Shown here: positions 23,097 through 31,697 of the stretch, one piece after another | How positions within the stretch are numbered: the stretch's first letter is position 1 | How the letters are laid out: each line of letters opens with the position of its first letter | NCBI GenBank assembly: GCA_913776245.1 | Contig: CAJYLO010000020.1 | Coordinates: 108,960-172,959, forward strand | Length of the DNA stretch: 64,000 bases | Reading direction: 5' to 3' | Source of the DNA: an uncultured Chryseobacterium sp. | GTDB lineage: Bacteria; Bacteroidota; Bacteroidia; Flavobacteriales; Weeksellaceae | Translations under genes and position numbers: made by a program | The notes under the pieces: model-generated | The model's input: the letters and a program-made list of their open reading frames with translations, nothing else | What the model was told of the DNA's origin: nothing | Databases searched by the model: none

Positions 23097-24548
23097 TTAT
23101 TGATAACGCTGGTGCTCCTTCGGTTTCGAAAATCTTTCAATAACAGGTTTGAAGAGCGCCCTGTATTTTTCGATATCGAATAACTGAGAATCTGTCAGGG
23201 CTTTATAGGTAAGCCAGATGCTGAACGGAAATAAAACCATATTCGGGATCCAGGTTGCCAGGTAAGGATTCATTGCACCTTTCCAGGCCAGGTTTTCCAT
23301 TGAAAGATTCAGAACATAAAAAATAATGAAAATAACAATGGCAATAATTACCGGCAATCCCATTCCGCCTTTCCGGATAATAGAGCCCAGACTTGCTCCG
23401 ATGAGGAAGAAAATGATGCAGGTAAAAGAATAAGAGACAATTCTTTGCTGGTACATCACAATTTTATTATGCTGTTTTATAGTATCTCTGATGCCGGTTT
23501 CATTTGAATCTACGCTGGATTTTAAGGCTTCTATTTTGTTATAGGCGCCCCAAAGTACTTCCAGTTTTTTATCTTTTTTCAGCGTGTCGATTTTATAAGG
23601 CTGGGTGATTTTTTCCTTGGATTTGGTTTTATCAATGTATTCTACGTAATTATTGGTCTGTGAGATAACAGGAGATGCAATAGAGTTAAGCGTTGCGATG
23701 TTGCCCTTTCTGTTCTTCTCCAGAGTTTCCTGAACTTCGGTGTAATTCTGAAAACGATAGTCATCCGTAATTTTTTCCTGTTCTATGGCATTATTGATAA
23801 GCTCGCTGATGTCAAAATGATTCACAAGACTGTCAAACTTTACAGACTGGTTGGGCTGTTTCAGTCTTTCATTGTAATTTTTGTTGGAAACATCATCAGT
23901 AAAAACATAACCGTTATACAGGATCAGCTTCAGATAATTGCGGTCTACAGCCGGAGCGAATTTACCGCTTTTGGCTATGATGGTTTGCTGGTCATCATAG
24001 GAGCTTGCATTTTTATGAAGGAAAACGCCTTCCAGTTTCTCACCTTTTTCACCATAGATTTTATCAAATTTTACCGAGTATCCCGATATCTGGTCAATAA
24101 AAACACCTGGTGTAAAATTAATGGCCGGTTTTGATGAAATGATATTGAACATCATATTTTTGGCCTTCCGCTGGAAATCCGGAATCACATTATTGGAAAA
24201 CAGAAAGAGAATCCCTGCAAGAAATGAAACCGTGATAAAAAGAGGCATCATCACACGGACGAGCGAAATTCCCGCAGCCTTCATCGCAGCAAGTTCATAG
24301 CGTTCGCCAAAATCTCCGAAAGTCATAATAGACGACAAAAGGATGGTAAGCGGCAAAACCATACTCACCACACTGATGCCAAGATAGAAAAGAAACTTGG
24401 ATATTTCCCAATAGGTCAGGCCTTTCCCGGTGAGCTGAGACATCTGCGTCCAGATAATGTTTACAATAAAAATGAAAAACAATACACTGAATATGAACAA
24501 AAAGGGCCCGAAAAAAGTCTTGATGATATATTGATCTAATTTTTTCAA
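23097..24548 (-). CDS. LptF/LptG family permease
   Basis: An inner-membrane subunit of the lipopolysaccharide export ABC transporter. 483 residues. It starts KKLDQYIIKTFFGPFLFIF, the family N-terminus. Helices lie at about 12-35, 55-80, 100-125 and, after a long periplasmic domain, three more at about 370-460. GDFGERYELAAMKAAGIS is the conserved cytoplasmic coupling loop. Which of LptF or LptG it is cannot be settled by eye. The long periplasmic domain is larger than in E. coli. Confidence 0.88.
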   Translation of the reverse strand: MKKLDQYIIKTFFGPFLFIFSVLFFIFIVNIIWTQMSQLTGKGLTYWEISKFLFYLGISVVSMVLPLTILLSSIMTFGDFGERYELAAMKAAGISLVRVMMPLFITVSFLAGILFLFSNNVIPDFQRKAKNMMFNIISSKPAINFTPGVFIDQISGYSVKFDKIYGEKGEKLEGVFLHKNASSYDDQQTIIAKSGKFAPAVDRNYLKLILYNGYVFTDDVSNKNYNERLKQPNQSVKFDSLVNHFDISELINNAIEQEKITDDYRFQNYTEVQETLEKNRKGNIATLNSIASPVISQTNNYVEYIDKTKSKEKITQPYKIDTLKKDKKLEVLWGAYNKIEALKSSVDSNETGIRDTIKQHNKIVMYQQRIVSYSFTCIIFFLIGASLGSIIRKGGMGLPVIIAIVIFIIFYVLNLSMENLAWKGAMNPYLATWIPNMVLFPFSIWLTYKALTDSQLFDIEKYRALFKPVIERFSKPKEHQRYQ

Positions 24549-24565
24549 ATCCGAAATTTAGACCT

Positions 24566-24573
24566 CAAAAATA
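24566..24573 (-). promoter_or_regulatory. -7 box of the LptF/G permease gene
   Basis: The plus strand CAAAAATA gives TATTTTTG on the minus strand, 17 bases before the ATG. Confidence 0.55.
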
Positions 24574-24685
24574 CTGTAAAAAAAGCAATACTGAAATCGA
24601 TTACGGAATTTTAGCAAATTTTTATGCATAATTATTCGGGCAGCTATTTGATTACATCGAAAGCTATTTAATATTTATTTTTTAT

Positions 24686-24765
24686 GGCAGCTTTTCCGTC
24701 TTCCACTCCCGCTTTTTTCTTTTTTCAGAGAAAAAAGAAAAAGAGCTCCGTTCAAGCCGGGCTGC
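24686..24765 (+). repeat. Dispersed GGCAGCTT...GGGCTGC hairpin element, copy 2
   Basis: It begins GGCAGCTTTTCCGTCTTCC and ends GTTCAAGCCGGGCTGC. The inner stem CTTTTTTCTTTTTT pairs with AGAAAAAAGAAAAAG, a different sequence from copies 1 and 4 but still complementary. Together with a terminator, it accounts for most of the 317-base gap 24549-24865. Confidence 0.75.
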
Positions 24766-24777
24766 GTGCAATTCAAT

Positions 24778-24812
24778 GAAAAAACCGCAGCTGGTATCAT
24801 CTGCGGTTTATA
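24778..24812 (-). terminator. Terminator of the GapN-like gene
   Basis: AAACCGCAG (24782-24790) pairs with CTGCGGTTT (24801-24809). An A-run to the left gives a T-run on the minus strand. Confidence 0.75.
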
Positions 24813-24824
24813 TTCAGAATAATA

Positions 24825-24858
24825 GAACATCTATCATCTATCCGTCCATTATCTATTA
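24825..24858. repeat. CATCTATCATCTATC word tract
   Basis: The words CATCTATCATCTATC and TTATCTATT repeat here, as in the right half of the serA element. Short and without a clear partner half. Confidence 0.3.
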
Positions 24859-24865
24859 ACGCTTC

Positions 24866-26491
24866 TTAAAAAATATAATCGGTGCTGAGGAAATTAGAAT
24901 CGTGGTCTCTCACAATGGTGTTCAGAAGTTCTTTGTTGGCATCTGTAATTTTTGCCGCAACTAATGACCGGATAGAAAAAGATCTCAGCGCATCAAACAC
25001 AGAAAGCGTTCCTTCCGCACTGTCTTTCCTTCCTGTGAATGGGAAAACGTCTGGTCCGCGTTGCGCCTGGCAATTGATGTTAACACGGCTTACGAGATTC
25101 ACAAAAGGATCAATCAGTCTGGAAACTTCCATTGCATCTTCACTGAAAATACTCACCTGCATTCCGTGGGAAGCATTAACCTGGTAATCAATAGGCTCAT
25201 CAATTGTTTCAAAAGGAACGACAGGAATCACCGGCCCAAACTGCTCTTCATGATAGAGCTTCATACCGCTGTTCACAGGATAGACCACAGCAGGGAAGAA
25301 AAATGACTCTTCATTATAACCTCCGTTTTCATTAAGCACTTTTGCGCCTTTAGCAAGAGCATCTTCAAGGCATTCCTTCAGATACGGCGGTTTATTAAGC
25401 TCCGGAAGCGGTGTGATTTTCACATCTTTTTCCCAAGGCAGACCGCCTTTCAATGCAGAAACAGCTTCGGTCAGCTTTTGGGTAAATTCTTCCGCCACAT
25501 CTTTCTGAACAAAGATTAATTTCAGGGCAGTGCATCGTTGTCCGTTGAATGACAATGATCCAAGAATACACTCACTGACTGCAACGTCCAGATTAGCATT
25601 TTTGGTAACTATTGCAGCATTTTTGGCGTCGAGACTCAGGATTGCTCTTAAACGATTAACTTTTGGATGAAGTTTTTTTAATCCATTGGCTACTTTACTG
25701 GAACCAATGAACGCCAGAACGTTGACTTTTCCACTTTCCATAATCGGCGTGATGATCTCAGCTCCTTTGCCATAAAGTGTATTAACTGTCCCTTTCGGAA
25801 AAGCCTCCTGAAATGCTTTCAATAATGGATAATGAGCAAGAACACCGTGTTTTGGTAATTTGAACAGAATCGTATTTCCCATTATCAAAGCAGGAATCAA
25901 TGTTGTGAAAATCTCATTGAGCGGATAATTAAACGGACCCATACTCAGCACTACGCCGAGTGGCGCTCTGCGGATTTGCGCAATGGTTCCTTCCGCCTGC
26001 TGAAATCTGGACGACTCTCTGTCAAGGTCTTTCAATGCATCGATGGTTTGATTGATATAATCTACAGTACGGTCAAATTCTTTAGTAGAATCGGGAAGGG
26101 TTTTCCCTATTTCCCACATCAGAAGCCTGATAATGAGGTCACGTTCTTTGATCATCAGGTACACAAACTTTTGCATACACTTGATCCTGTTTTCAACAGA
26201 CATTGTCGGCCATTCACCTAATCCGTTGTCATAAGCTTTTACGCACGCTTCCAAAACTTCAAGAGCCTCAGACGGGCCAATGCTGGGAACGCTTCCCAAT
26301 AGTTTTCTTTCAAGTCCTTTCTCCGTCCGGATGCAGACCGGCGAATATATTTCCTGAACATCACCATTCCACGGAACCAGTTCACCATTCAGAAGATATT
26401 CCCGCTGGTGGATTATCGGAACTTTATATTCTTCCGGGATTTCAATTTCTGATTTGAACAGGCTCTTAAAATTGTTTTCTGCTGAACTCAT
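24866..26491 (-). CDS. Aldehyde dehydrogenase, GapN-like (NADP-dependent glyceraldehyde-3-phosphate dehydrogenase group)
   Basis: 541 residues. GapN enzymes oxidise glyceraldehyde-3-phosphate to 3-phosphoglycerate without phosphorylation, making NADPH. The catalytic Cys is in SLSFNGQRCTALKLI, and the cofactor region contains APLGVVLSMGPFNYPLNE. The usual general-base motif LELGGK is LSLDAK here, so the Glu is replaced by Ser. This may be a subgroup trait. Function as GapN is likely but not certain. Confidence 0.8.
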   Translation of the reverse strand: MSSAENNFKSLFKSEIEIPEEYKVPIIHQREYLLNGELVPWNGDVQEIYSPVCIRTEKGLERKLLGSVPSIGPSEALEVLEACVKAYDNGLGEWPTMSVENRIKCMQKFVYLMIKERDLIIRLLMWEIGKTLPDSTKEFDRTVDYINQTIDALKDLDRESSRFQQAEGTIAQIRRAPLGVVLSMGPFNYPLNEIFTTLIPALIMGNTILFKLPKHGVLAHYPLLKAFQEAFPKGTVNTLYGKGAEIITPIMESGKVNVLAFIGSSKVANGLKKLHPKVNRLRAILSLDAKNAAIVTKNANLDVAVSECILGSLSFNGQRCTALKLIFVQKDVAEEFTQKLTEAVSALKGGLPWEKDVKITPLPELNKPPYLKECLEDALAKGAKVLNENGGYNEESFFFPAVVYPVNSGMKLYHEEQFGPVIPVVPFETIDEPIDYQVNASHGMQVSIFSEDAMEVSRLIDPFVNLVSRVNINCQAQRGPDVFPFTGRKDSAEGTLSVFDALRSFSIRSLVAAKITDANKELLNTIVRDHDSNFLSTDYIF

Positions 26492-26596
26492 AGTTTTTAT
26501 GTAATGTAAAATTAATTTGATTTTCGAAGTATAAATTTAGAGATAAAGATTGATTATTGGTGTTTTTTAACATCGATTTATTCTATGTGGGAATAT

Positions 26597-26623
26597 AAAA
26601 ACTCAACCACTGATTGAGTTTTA
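26597..26623 (-). terminator. Terminator-like hairpin downstream of the DoxX gene
   Basis: AAAACTCAA (26598-26606) pairs with TTGAGTTTT (26614-26622). On the minus strand the stem ends in TTTTATATT. Confidence 0.55.
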
Positions 26624-26638
26624 ATTTGAATATTGAAG

Positions 26639-26699
26639 AGTCTTCGACCCCGCTCAGCATTACATTAAATTAGCAATTGTCTGAGCGGAGCAAAAGACT
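26639..26699. repeat. Inverted repeat AGTCTT...CCGCTCAG
   Basis: Arms 26639-26657 and 26681-26699 match as reverse complements at 15 of 19 positions. The words CTGAGCGGAG and TCTTCGA are typical of an intergenic repeat family in this group; related pieces occur at 14820-14875 and 63851-63889. Confidence 0.55.
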
Positions 26700-26710
26700 T
26701 TACTATATCG

Positions 26711-27100
26711 CTATTTATTATCCGTAGACTTCAAAGCCCATGCAATCAGGGCTGGCTGCATAAAGAGTCTTGCCAATCGTTTGTTGTCCGTGTTCAGGCC
26801 GAAAGCATTTCTTCTTTCTTTATACTGTGTGTAGTTTCCCGGAAAAACGGCAGTAAATAATCCGGCGGCTAACTTTCCTACAAGGGATTCATATTTCCTG
26901 GGAGCAACGATGATGGCTGTTCCCATTGCGATTTCCACAATTCCTGAATAGATCACGGTGTCATCCTTTTCCAAAGGCACCCATTCCGGAACCTGGGCCT
27001 GAAATTCTTTTCTGGCGAAGGTCAGGTGTCCGATTCCAGCTGAGATCAGCATTGCGCCTAATCCGTATTTTGCGATGGTTTTGATCGTATTTGTTTCCAT
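26711..27100 (-). CDS. DoxX-like membrane protein
   Basis: About 129 residues from the ATG at 27100; an in-frame start at 27139 would add 13 residues. Four predicted helices include YGLGAMLISAGIGHLTF, IYSGIVEIAMGTAIIVA and LAAGLFTAVFPGNYTQY. FPGNYTQYKERRNAFGL is a recognisable piece of the DoxX-like family. The role is unclear; relatives are linked to redox or quinone functions. The shorter start is chosen because it gives the usual family N-terminus. Confidence 0.78.
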   Translation of the reverse strand: METNTIKTIAKYGLGAMLISAGIGHLTFARKEFQAQVPEWVPLEKDDTVIYSGIVEIAMGTAIIVAPRKYESLVGKLAAGLFTAVFPGNYTQYKERRNAFGLNTDNKRLARLFMQPALIAWALKSTDNK

Positions 27101-27194
27101 ATTGAATATTTTATGGAAGCGGTTCAAGAATGATTCCAAAGATTGAAATCACAACCACAAAAGAGACAAAAGCTTTATGAACTGATTTTCATAT

Positions 27195-28208
27195 TTACTC
27201 TGTAAGTGTATTTTTCTTTAACCAATTTGGATAGTCTTTGTCGATTAGTTTTTGAGGGCTTTCCACGAACCAGCTGTAGCCATTTCTTCTTTCTTCGGAG
27301 ACATCATTGTAGTTGTATTTGATGCTTCCATCTCGGTCGCCGAAGATGGGTTTGTTGGTTTCCAGATCGTAGAATCTTGCCCAGATGACGGAATTTTTAT
27401 CTTCTGCCAAAGTTCTTACCGCTTTATTGTCTTTTTTTACAACATCATAGCTGTAACCTTCTATTCTATTAGCTTTGAACCAATTGATAGCAGATTTCAC
27501 CGCTTTTTCAATTTCTGGAGTGGATGGTTGCATCATCAGGAATCTAACAATACTTACCGATTCCGCACTTGCCAAAGAAGCCGGTTCAAAAGCTCTGGCT
27601 TTTTCTGGTTTCAAAGTCACTTCGTTGTATTGGTCTCCCCAGATGGTAGGTTTTCCGTTTTGAATATACTGGGTTTTCAAAATACAATGTATTCCTTTTG
27701 CAACGGCGATTTTGGATTGCTCTTTTAATTTTGAATCAACAACATCAAAACCATTTTGTCCTTCGGCTGTGTGGTATAAGATGGATAAAGCATTGATCAT
27801 CGCATTATCGTTATAAGTAATCTGCTTCCTGTATATGGCAGTATTAGGGTAGTATTGCGGGAAACCTCCGTTGACGTACTGCATCGTCAGGAGATAGCTG
27901 ATGCCTTTCTCTGCGGACCTGAGGTAAGCCGGGTTTTTGGTAACTTGATAAGCTTTGATTAGGATTGTGATTTCTTTGGTGGTCGCACTGTTATCGATGG
28001 TGGCGTGCTCATCTCCAGAAGCTTTTATTTTAGTTAACAAATCTTTATCAATAGGTAAACTGTAATCCACGGCTTTTGTCCCTAATTGTTTTCCCCAACC
28101 ACCGATGGGAAGCTGGTACAATAATACTTTCTCGGCTAAAGTATCTTTGGTCTGAGCAGAACAAGATAAAGTGGCTAAACTTAATATCAATAAAAGCTTT
28201 GATTTCAT
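27195..28208 (-). CDS. pelA: Secreted pectate lyase, polysaccharide lyase family 10
   Basis: It cleaves polygalacturonate by beta-elimination. 337 residues with a signal peptide (LILSLATLSCSAQ; a Cys in the region could make it a lipoprotein, but AQ cleavage is likelier). PL10 hallmarks are NGGFPQYYPN, TYNDNAMINAL, and WGDQYNEVTLKPEKARAFEP with the catalytic-region Arg. The YDLETNKPIFGDRDGSI end is also typical. It is alone here: no SusC/SusD genes or other pectinases are adjacent. Confidence 0.92.
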   Translation of the reverse strand: MKSKLLLILSLATLSCSAQTKDTLAEKVLLYQLPIGGWGKQLGTKAVDYSLPIDKDLLTKIKASGDEHATIDNSATTKEITILIKAYQVTKNPAYLRSAEKGISYLLTMQYVNGGFPQYYPNTAIYRKQITYNDNAMINALSILYHTAEGQNGFDVVDSKLKEQSKIAVAKGIHCILKTQYIQNGKPTIWGDQYNEVTLKPEKARAFEPASLASAESVSIVRFLMMQPSTPEIEKAVKSAINWFKANRIEGYSYDVVKKDNKAVRTLAEDKNSVIWARFYDLETNKPIFGDRDGSIKYNYNDVSEERRNGYSWFVESPQKLIDKDYPNWLKKNTLTE

Positions 28209-28348
28209 AAATGATGATTTTGTGCAATCGGTTGCATTGTGCTAAGATAGAGATAATTGCTGATTTAGAAATAGGGGAATGATTGGGAACTTCAAACTAT
28301 TGTGAAAGTAGGGTAGAAATGTGTTGATAATTGTCGTTTGCTTTGAAT

Positions 28349-28470
28349 GGTTTTTGACAGTTTGACATATTATTTTAGGAGTTTACCGCTTCGTCATCTC
28401 TTCGTCGGTTCTTCGTCCGAAGTGTGTTTTTGGTGGCTTTGCGTTTTGGACGGTTTTTGACAGTTTGGCA
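28349..28470. repeat. Two copies of GGTTTTTGACAGTTTGRCA in an intergenic region
   Basis: Copies at 28349-28367 and 28452-28470 agree at 18 of 19 positions. TGACAGTTTGRCA is itself a near-palindrome (TGACA-N3-TGNCA). A related TTTTGACAATTAGGCAGAA lies upstream of grpE at 60350-60368. They stand upstream of pelA in a 291-base gap and may be operators. Confidence 0.5.
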
Positions 28471-28499
28471 GAATAGTTTTTGATTGTGAAGCATAAAAT

Positions 28500-29258
28500 C
28501 TATAAATGAAAATACCGCGGATCGGCATACTGAAAGTCAAAATCCAGTTCCTTAATTAATTTTTCCGATGAAATGATTCTACCTTTGTCAGCTCGACAGC
28601 CGGAATAGGGTAATCCCTGCTGAGCCCGTAAAACTTCTTCTTTATTAGGATGAACGGGTGCCACTAAATTATAGACTTTAGATCCGATTTTATTTTTCAG
28701 CATTATATCAATCACTCTGCAGATATCTGTATAATGGATATAATTCACCAATTGTTCAGGATTGGAGCATCTGAAATTTTTCAACAGTCGCTCATCGCCC
28801 ATCAGGCCGCCAAGTCTCAGGATGTTGGTTTGGGGGAACTTTTCCAGAATGAAGCGCTCGCTTTCTGTTTCGCAAGCCGGCAAATCATCTTCGGTGAACT
28901 CTTTTTCCGTATTAGGGTAAACTCCGGTGGAGCTTGTGAAAATAATCTGGCCCTTGTAATCCCCAAGAAATTTCAGAAGATTTATACGTTTTCCGACCAT
29001 TGAAACATCAGGATTGCGCAGCCCTGAAAATGGAATAGCAATAATAATGGCGTCGAGATCTTTGGCCGGTTCCCATTCTGTCTGGCCGGGATCAGCATTT
29101 TCACCAAAGCCGGCAAGCGTTGGGAAATAGCCTTTTTTCTTCATCATATCTGCTTTGGCAGGTGTAGTGGTGGTGGCAAAGATGTTGTATTGCAGAGAAA
29201 AGTATTCTGCAATGCGGCTTCCCAGCCAGCCGTAACCAATGATCCCGAGTTTTTTCAT
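28500..29258 (-). CDS. NAD(P)-binding epimerase-like protein (YeeZ-type)
   Basis: 252 residues with a Rossmann fold. The nucleotide motif GIIGYGWLGSRIAEYF is at the N-terminus. FTSSTGVYPNTEKEFTEDD is the SDR-like Ser/Tyr region with residues STGVYP. LRLGGLMGDERLL and VNYIHYTDICRVI match the extended-SDR type. The substrate is unknown. Monocistronic on present evidence. Confidence 0.82.
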   Translation of the reverse strand: MKKLGIIGYGWLGSRIAEYFSLQYNIFATTTTPAKADMMKKKGYFPTLAGFGENADPGQTEWEPAKDLDAIIIAIPFSGLRNPDVSMVGKRINLLKFLGDYKGQIIFTSSTGVYPNTEKEFTEDDLPACETESERFILEKFPQTNILRLGGLMGDERLLKNFRCSNPEQLVNYIHYTDICRVIDIMLKNKIGSKVYNLVAPVHPNKEEVLRAQQGLPYSGCRADKGRIISSEKLIKELDFDFQYADPRYFHL

Positions 29259-29361
29259 GACAGTAATTATGCCGCTAAAGTATTATTTTAATATCAAAAG
29301 TATTGTCGTTTAGGACTAATTTCAAGTTAATGGGAACATATCATCTTCGGATTGCGTTTTA

Positions 29362-30705
29362 CTATTCGTTCAGGTGAAATCCAATGGTTCTTAATGGCTC
29401 TTCTTTAGCTTTGTAAGTTTCCAGCTCTTGTTTCAGGTTTTCGATTCTGCCGGCGAAGCGATCGTAAGAATTGGCAGAAGCTTCGGATAAGAATTGCTGC
29501 ACATTATTAAAATATTCTGCAGTAAGCTTGGATGCAGACTCTTTTAAAGAAGCGTCCAGGATTCCCTTGCTGATCGTTATCGTTTCGGTTCTGTTTTTTA
29601 AGTACAGATTTCTGATTCTTTTTTTAAGGCTCTGGGTAAAGTCGATGATCATAGTGTTGGAAAACACTTTCATTTTTTCTGCGGTTTCCTGCCAGAATGG
29701 TATCTGATCGGCATGATTGTTTTTCAGGATACTGAGAAGCGTTGCATTGTCATTCAGGTTTTTCGTCATATTAAAAAGCAGCATTTCTGCACGTTCCTGT
29801 TTATCAGGCGGGAATACGGGAATCAAAACATCGAATCTTCCCGGAGCCAGGATCTCAGATTCTATTCCCGAGATTACTTTTGCAGAGCCCATCATCAGAA
29901 GATTTTCTTTTTCAAATTTTTCAATATTATGAAAGATACATTCTTTCACCTCTTCATATTCATTTCCTGTGCTTTGATTTTCCGGTCTTTGGGCCATTAT
30001 TTCATCAAAGTTTTCAAGAAATAAAGCGATTTTGTTCTTTCTGAACATTTCGGAAAGATAATCTTCAAATTTTGTTTTTTTATCATTGTCGAAAATGGAT
30101 TTCAACCGGGATTTTCTGACTTCGAAAAATTCAAAGCCGATCATCTCAGCGATTTTTCTTGCCCAAAAGATTTTTCCGCTTCCCGGCGGTCCGTAGATAA
30201 CGATTCCTGCTGCTTTCTGAATACCCCAGTTCTCGGATTGCTGGGGATTGATGAACGGTTCCAGCATATCGGAAATGTAGAAAAATAAATCTCTGTAACC
30301 AATAAAATCCCGATGTTTCAGCTCTGTTTTATCACCGAAGTAATTATAGACAAATTGATAATCTCCGCCCAGCTGCTGGTCAATTCCAAAAGAAGAGACT
30401 GAAGATTTGTAAATGCCATTGTCGAAAATATTGGGAAACTTATTCCGGATTACCGCTTCTATTTTGTCGGCCGGCTGATGAATTTTTTCCGAAATCTCTT
30501 CAGGTGTTTTGTCGCTCTGCAGATCTTGGTCGTATTTCTTCAGAAATTCCAGGTTATGGGTTGCAAAATCCTGAAAATTTTGAGTTATATTCATATTTGG
30601 CAAAAGACAATCTGAAATGTCAAGCTCAAAATCCTGAATGAATTGTTTAAGGGTTTCTTCCGAGATGTCCAGCGTTTTGGAAAATTCTGAGATATTCTGA
30701 ATCAT
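29362..30705 (-). CDS. AAA+ family protein with degenerate catalytic motifs
   Basis: 447 residues. The N-terminal helical region (1-100) has a repeat-like start (SEFSKTLDISEETLKQFI) reminiscent of IF2-N type domains. The AAA module begins near residue 168. Walker A is GPPGSGKIFWAR (Ile where Ser/Thr is expected). Walker B is ALFLENFDEIMAQR, with FLEN where FIDE is expected. The sensor-1 position is altered (MMGSAKVIS instead of IGATNRPD). Only one Arg of the RPGR pair remains (LAPGRFD). The C-terminal coiled coil is at about 380-430. Intact and full length, it may bind but not hydrolyse ATP. It is divergent from an ABC transporter operon. Confidence 0.85.
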   Translation of the reverse strand: MIQNISEFSKTLDISEETLKQFIQDFELDISDCLLPNMNITQNFQDFATHNLEFLKKYDQDLQSDKTPEEISEKIHQPADKIEAVIRNKFPNIFDNGIYKSSVSSFGIDQQLGGDYQFVYNYFGDKTELKHRDFIGYRDLFFYISDMLEPFINPQQSENWGIQKAAGIVIYGPPGSGKIFWARKIAEMIGFEFFEVRKSRLKSIFDNDKKTKFEDYLSEMFRKNKIALFLENFDEIMAQRPENQSTGNEYEEVKECIFHNIEKFEKENLLMMGSAKVISGIESEILAPGRFDVLIPVFPPDKQERAEMLLFNMTKNLNDNATLLSILKNNHADQIPFWQETAEKMKVFSNTMIIDFTQSLKKRIRNLYLKNRTETITISKGILDASLKESASKLTAEYFNNVQQFLSEASANSYDRFAGRIENLKQELETYKAKEEPLRTIGFHLNE

Positions 30706-30797
30706 TTTTTTTGAAATATTTTATGAATTTAAACAAAAACTGTACAAATCAACGTAACAAATCTGTCAAAGCAAAGACTTTTATATAAAATATTAAT

Positions 30798-31697
30798 ATG
30801 GAGAAAATACTGGAAGTAAAAAATCTGACCAAAAAGTTTAAACATATTGCGGTCAATAATATTTCCTTCGACGTAGAAAAGGGAAATGTCTACGGGCTGC
30901 TCGGTCCCAACGGAAGCGGAAAATCCACTACATTCGGGATGTTGCTTTCTACTATCAACCCGACTTCCGGCAGCTGGAAATGGTTCGGAAAAGATGGGAC
31001 GGATACGGAAACGCTCAAGAAAATAGGCGCTATCATAGAGCAGCCGAATTTCTATCCTTATCTCAGCGCGGAGAAAAACCTGCAGATTGTAGCTGAAATC
31101 AAGGGTGTTTCCGAAAAAAGAATTGATGAGGTTTTGGATATCGTCAATTTGCTGGCAAGAAAAAAAGATGCATTCAGAACATATTCTCTCGGGATGAAAC
31201 AGCGATTGGCAATTGCATCAGCTTTGCTCGCTGATCCTGAAGTTCTGATCCTGGATGAGCCAACCAACGGACTTGATCCGGAAGGAATCATCCAGATCCG
31301 CGAGATCATCAGCAAGATTGCAAAATCCGGAACCACCATTATTGTCGCAAGCCATCTTTTGGACGAGATAGAAAAAATATGTTCACACGTCATCGTTCTG
31401 AAACAAGGAACAGCCATCTATTCCGGTTCTGTAGATGCGATGAGCAATACCAAAGGTTTCTTTGAGCTGAAAGCAGATAATATGTCGCAATTAATTTCTG
31501 CACTGGAGTCATTTGGGATCTTTTCTTCTATAAAAGAACATGATAATCTTATTGTAGCACAGATTTCGGAGGATATCTCTGCTTCGGAACTCAACAGAAA
31601 ACTTTTTGACAAGGGAATTGCACTCGCACATCTGCAAAAGAAAAAAGAAAGCCTTGAAACCCAATTCCTGGAACTTGTAAAACAAAATAACCTATGA
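30798..31697 (+). CDS. ABC transporter ATP-binding protein
   Basis: 299 residues. Walker A GLLGPNGSGKSTTFG, signature YSLGMKQRLAIASALL and Walker B VLILDEPTNGLDPEG are all intact, followed by the H-loop VASHLLDE. The C-terminal 80 residues form the small regulatory domain of BcrA/CcmA-type exporters. The permease gene overlaps its stop by 4 bp (ATGA), so the two are translationally coupled. It probably exports a drug, peptide or lipid; the substrate is unknown. Confidence 0.93.
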   Translation: MEKILEVKNLTKKFKHIAVNNISFDVEKGNVYGLLGPNGSGKSTTFGMLLSTINPTSGSWKWFGKDGTDTETLKKIGAIIEQPNFYPYLSAEKNLQIVAEIKGVSEKRIDEVLDIVNLLARKKDAFRTYSLGMKQRLAIASALLADPEVLILDEPTNGLDPEGIIQIREIISKIAKSGTTIIVASHLLDEIEKICSHVIVLKQGTAIYSGSVDAMSNTKGFFELKADNMSQLISALESFGIFSSIKEHDNLIVAQISEDISASELNRKLFDKGIALAHLQKKKESLETQFLELVKQNNL

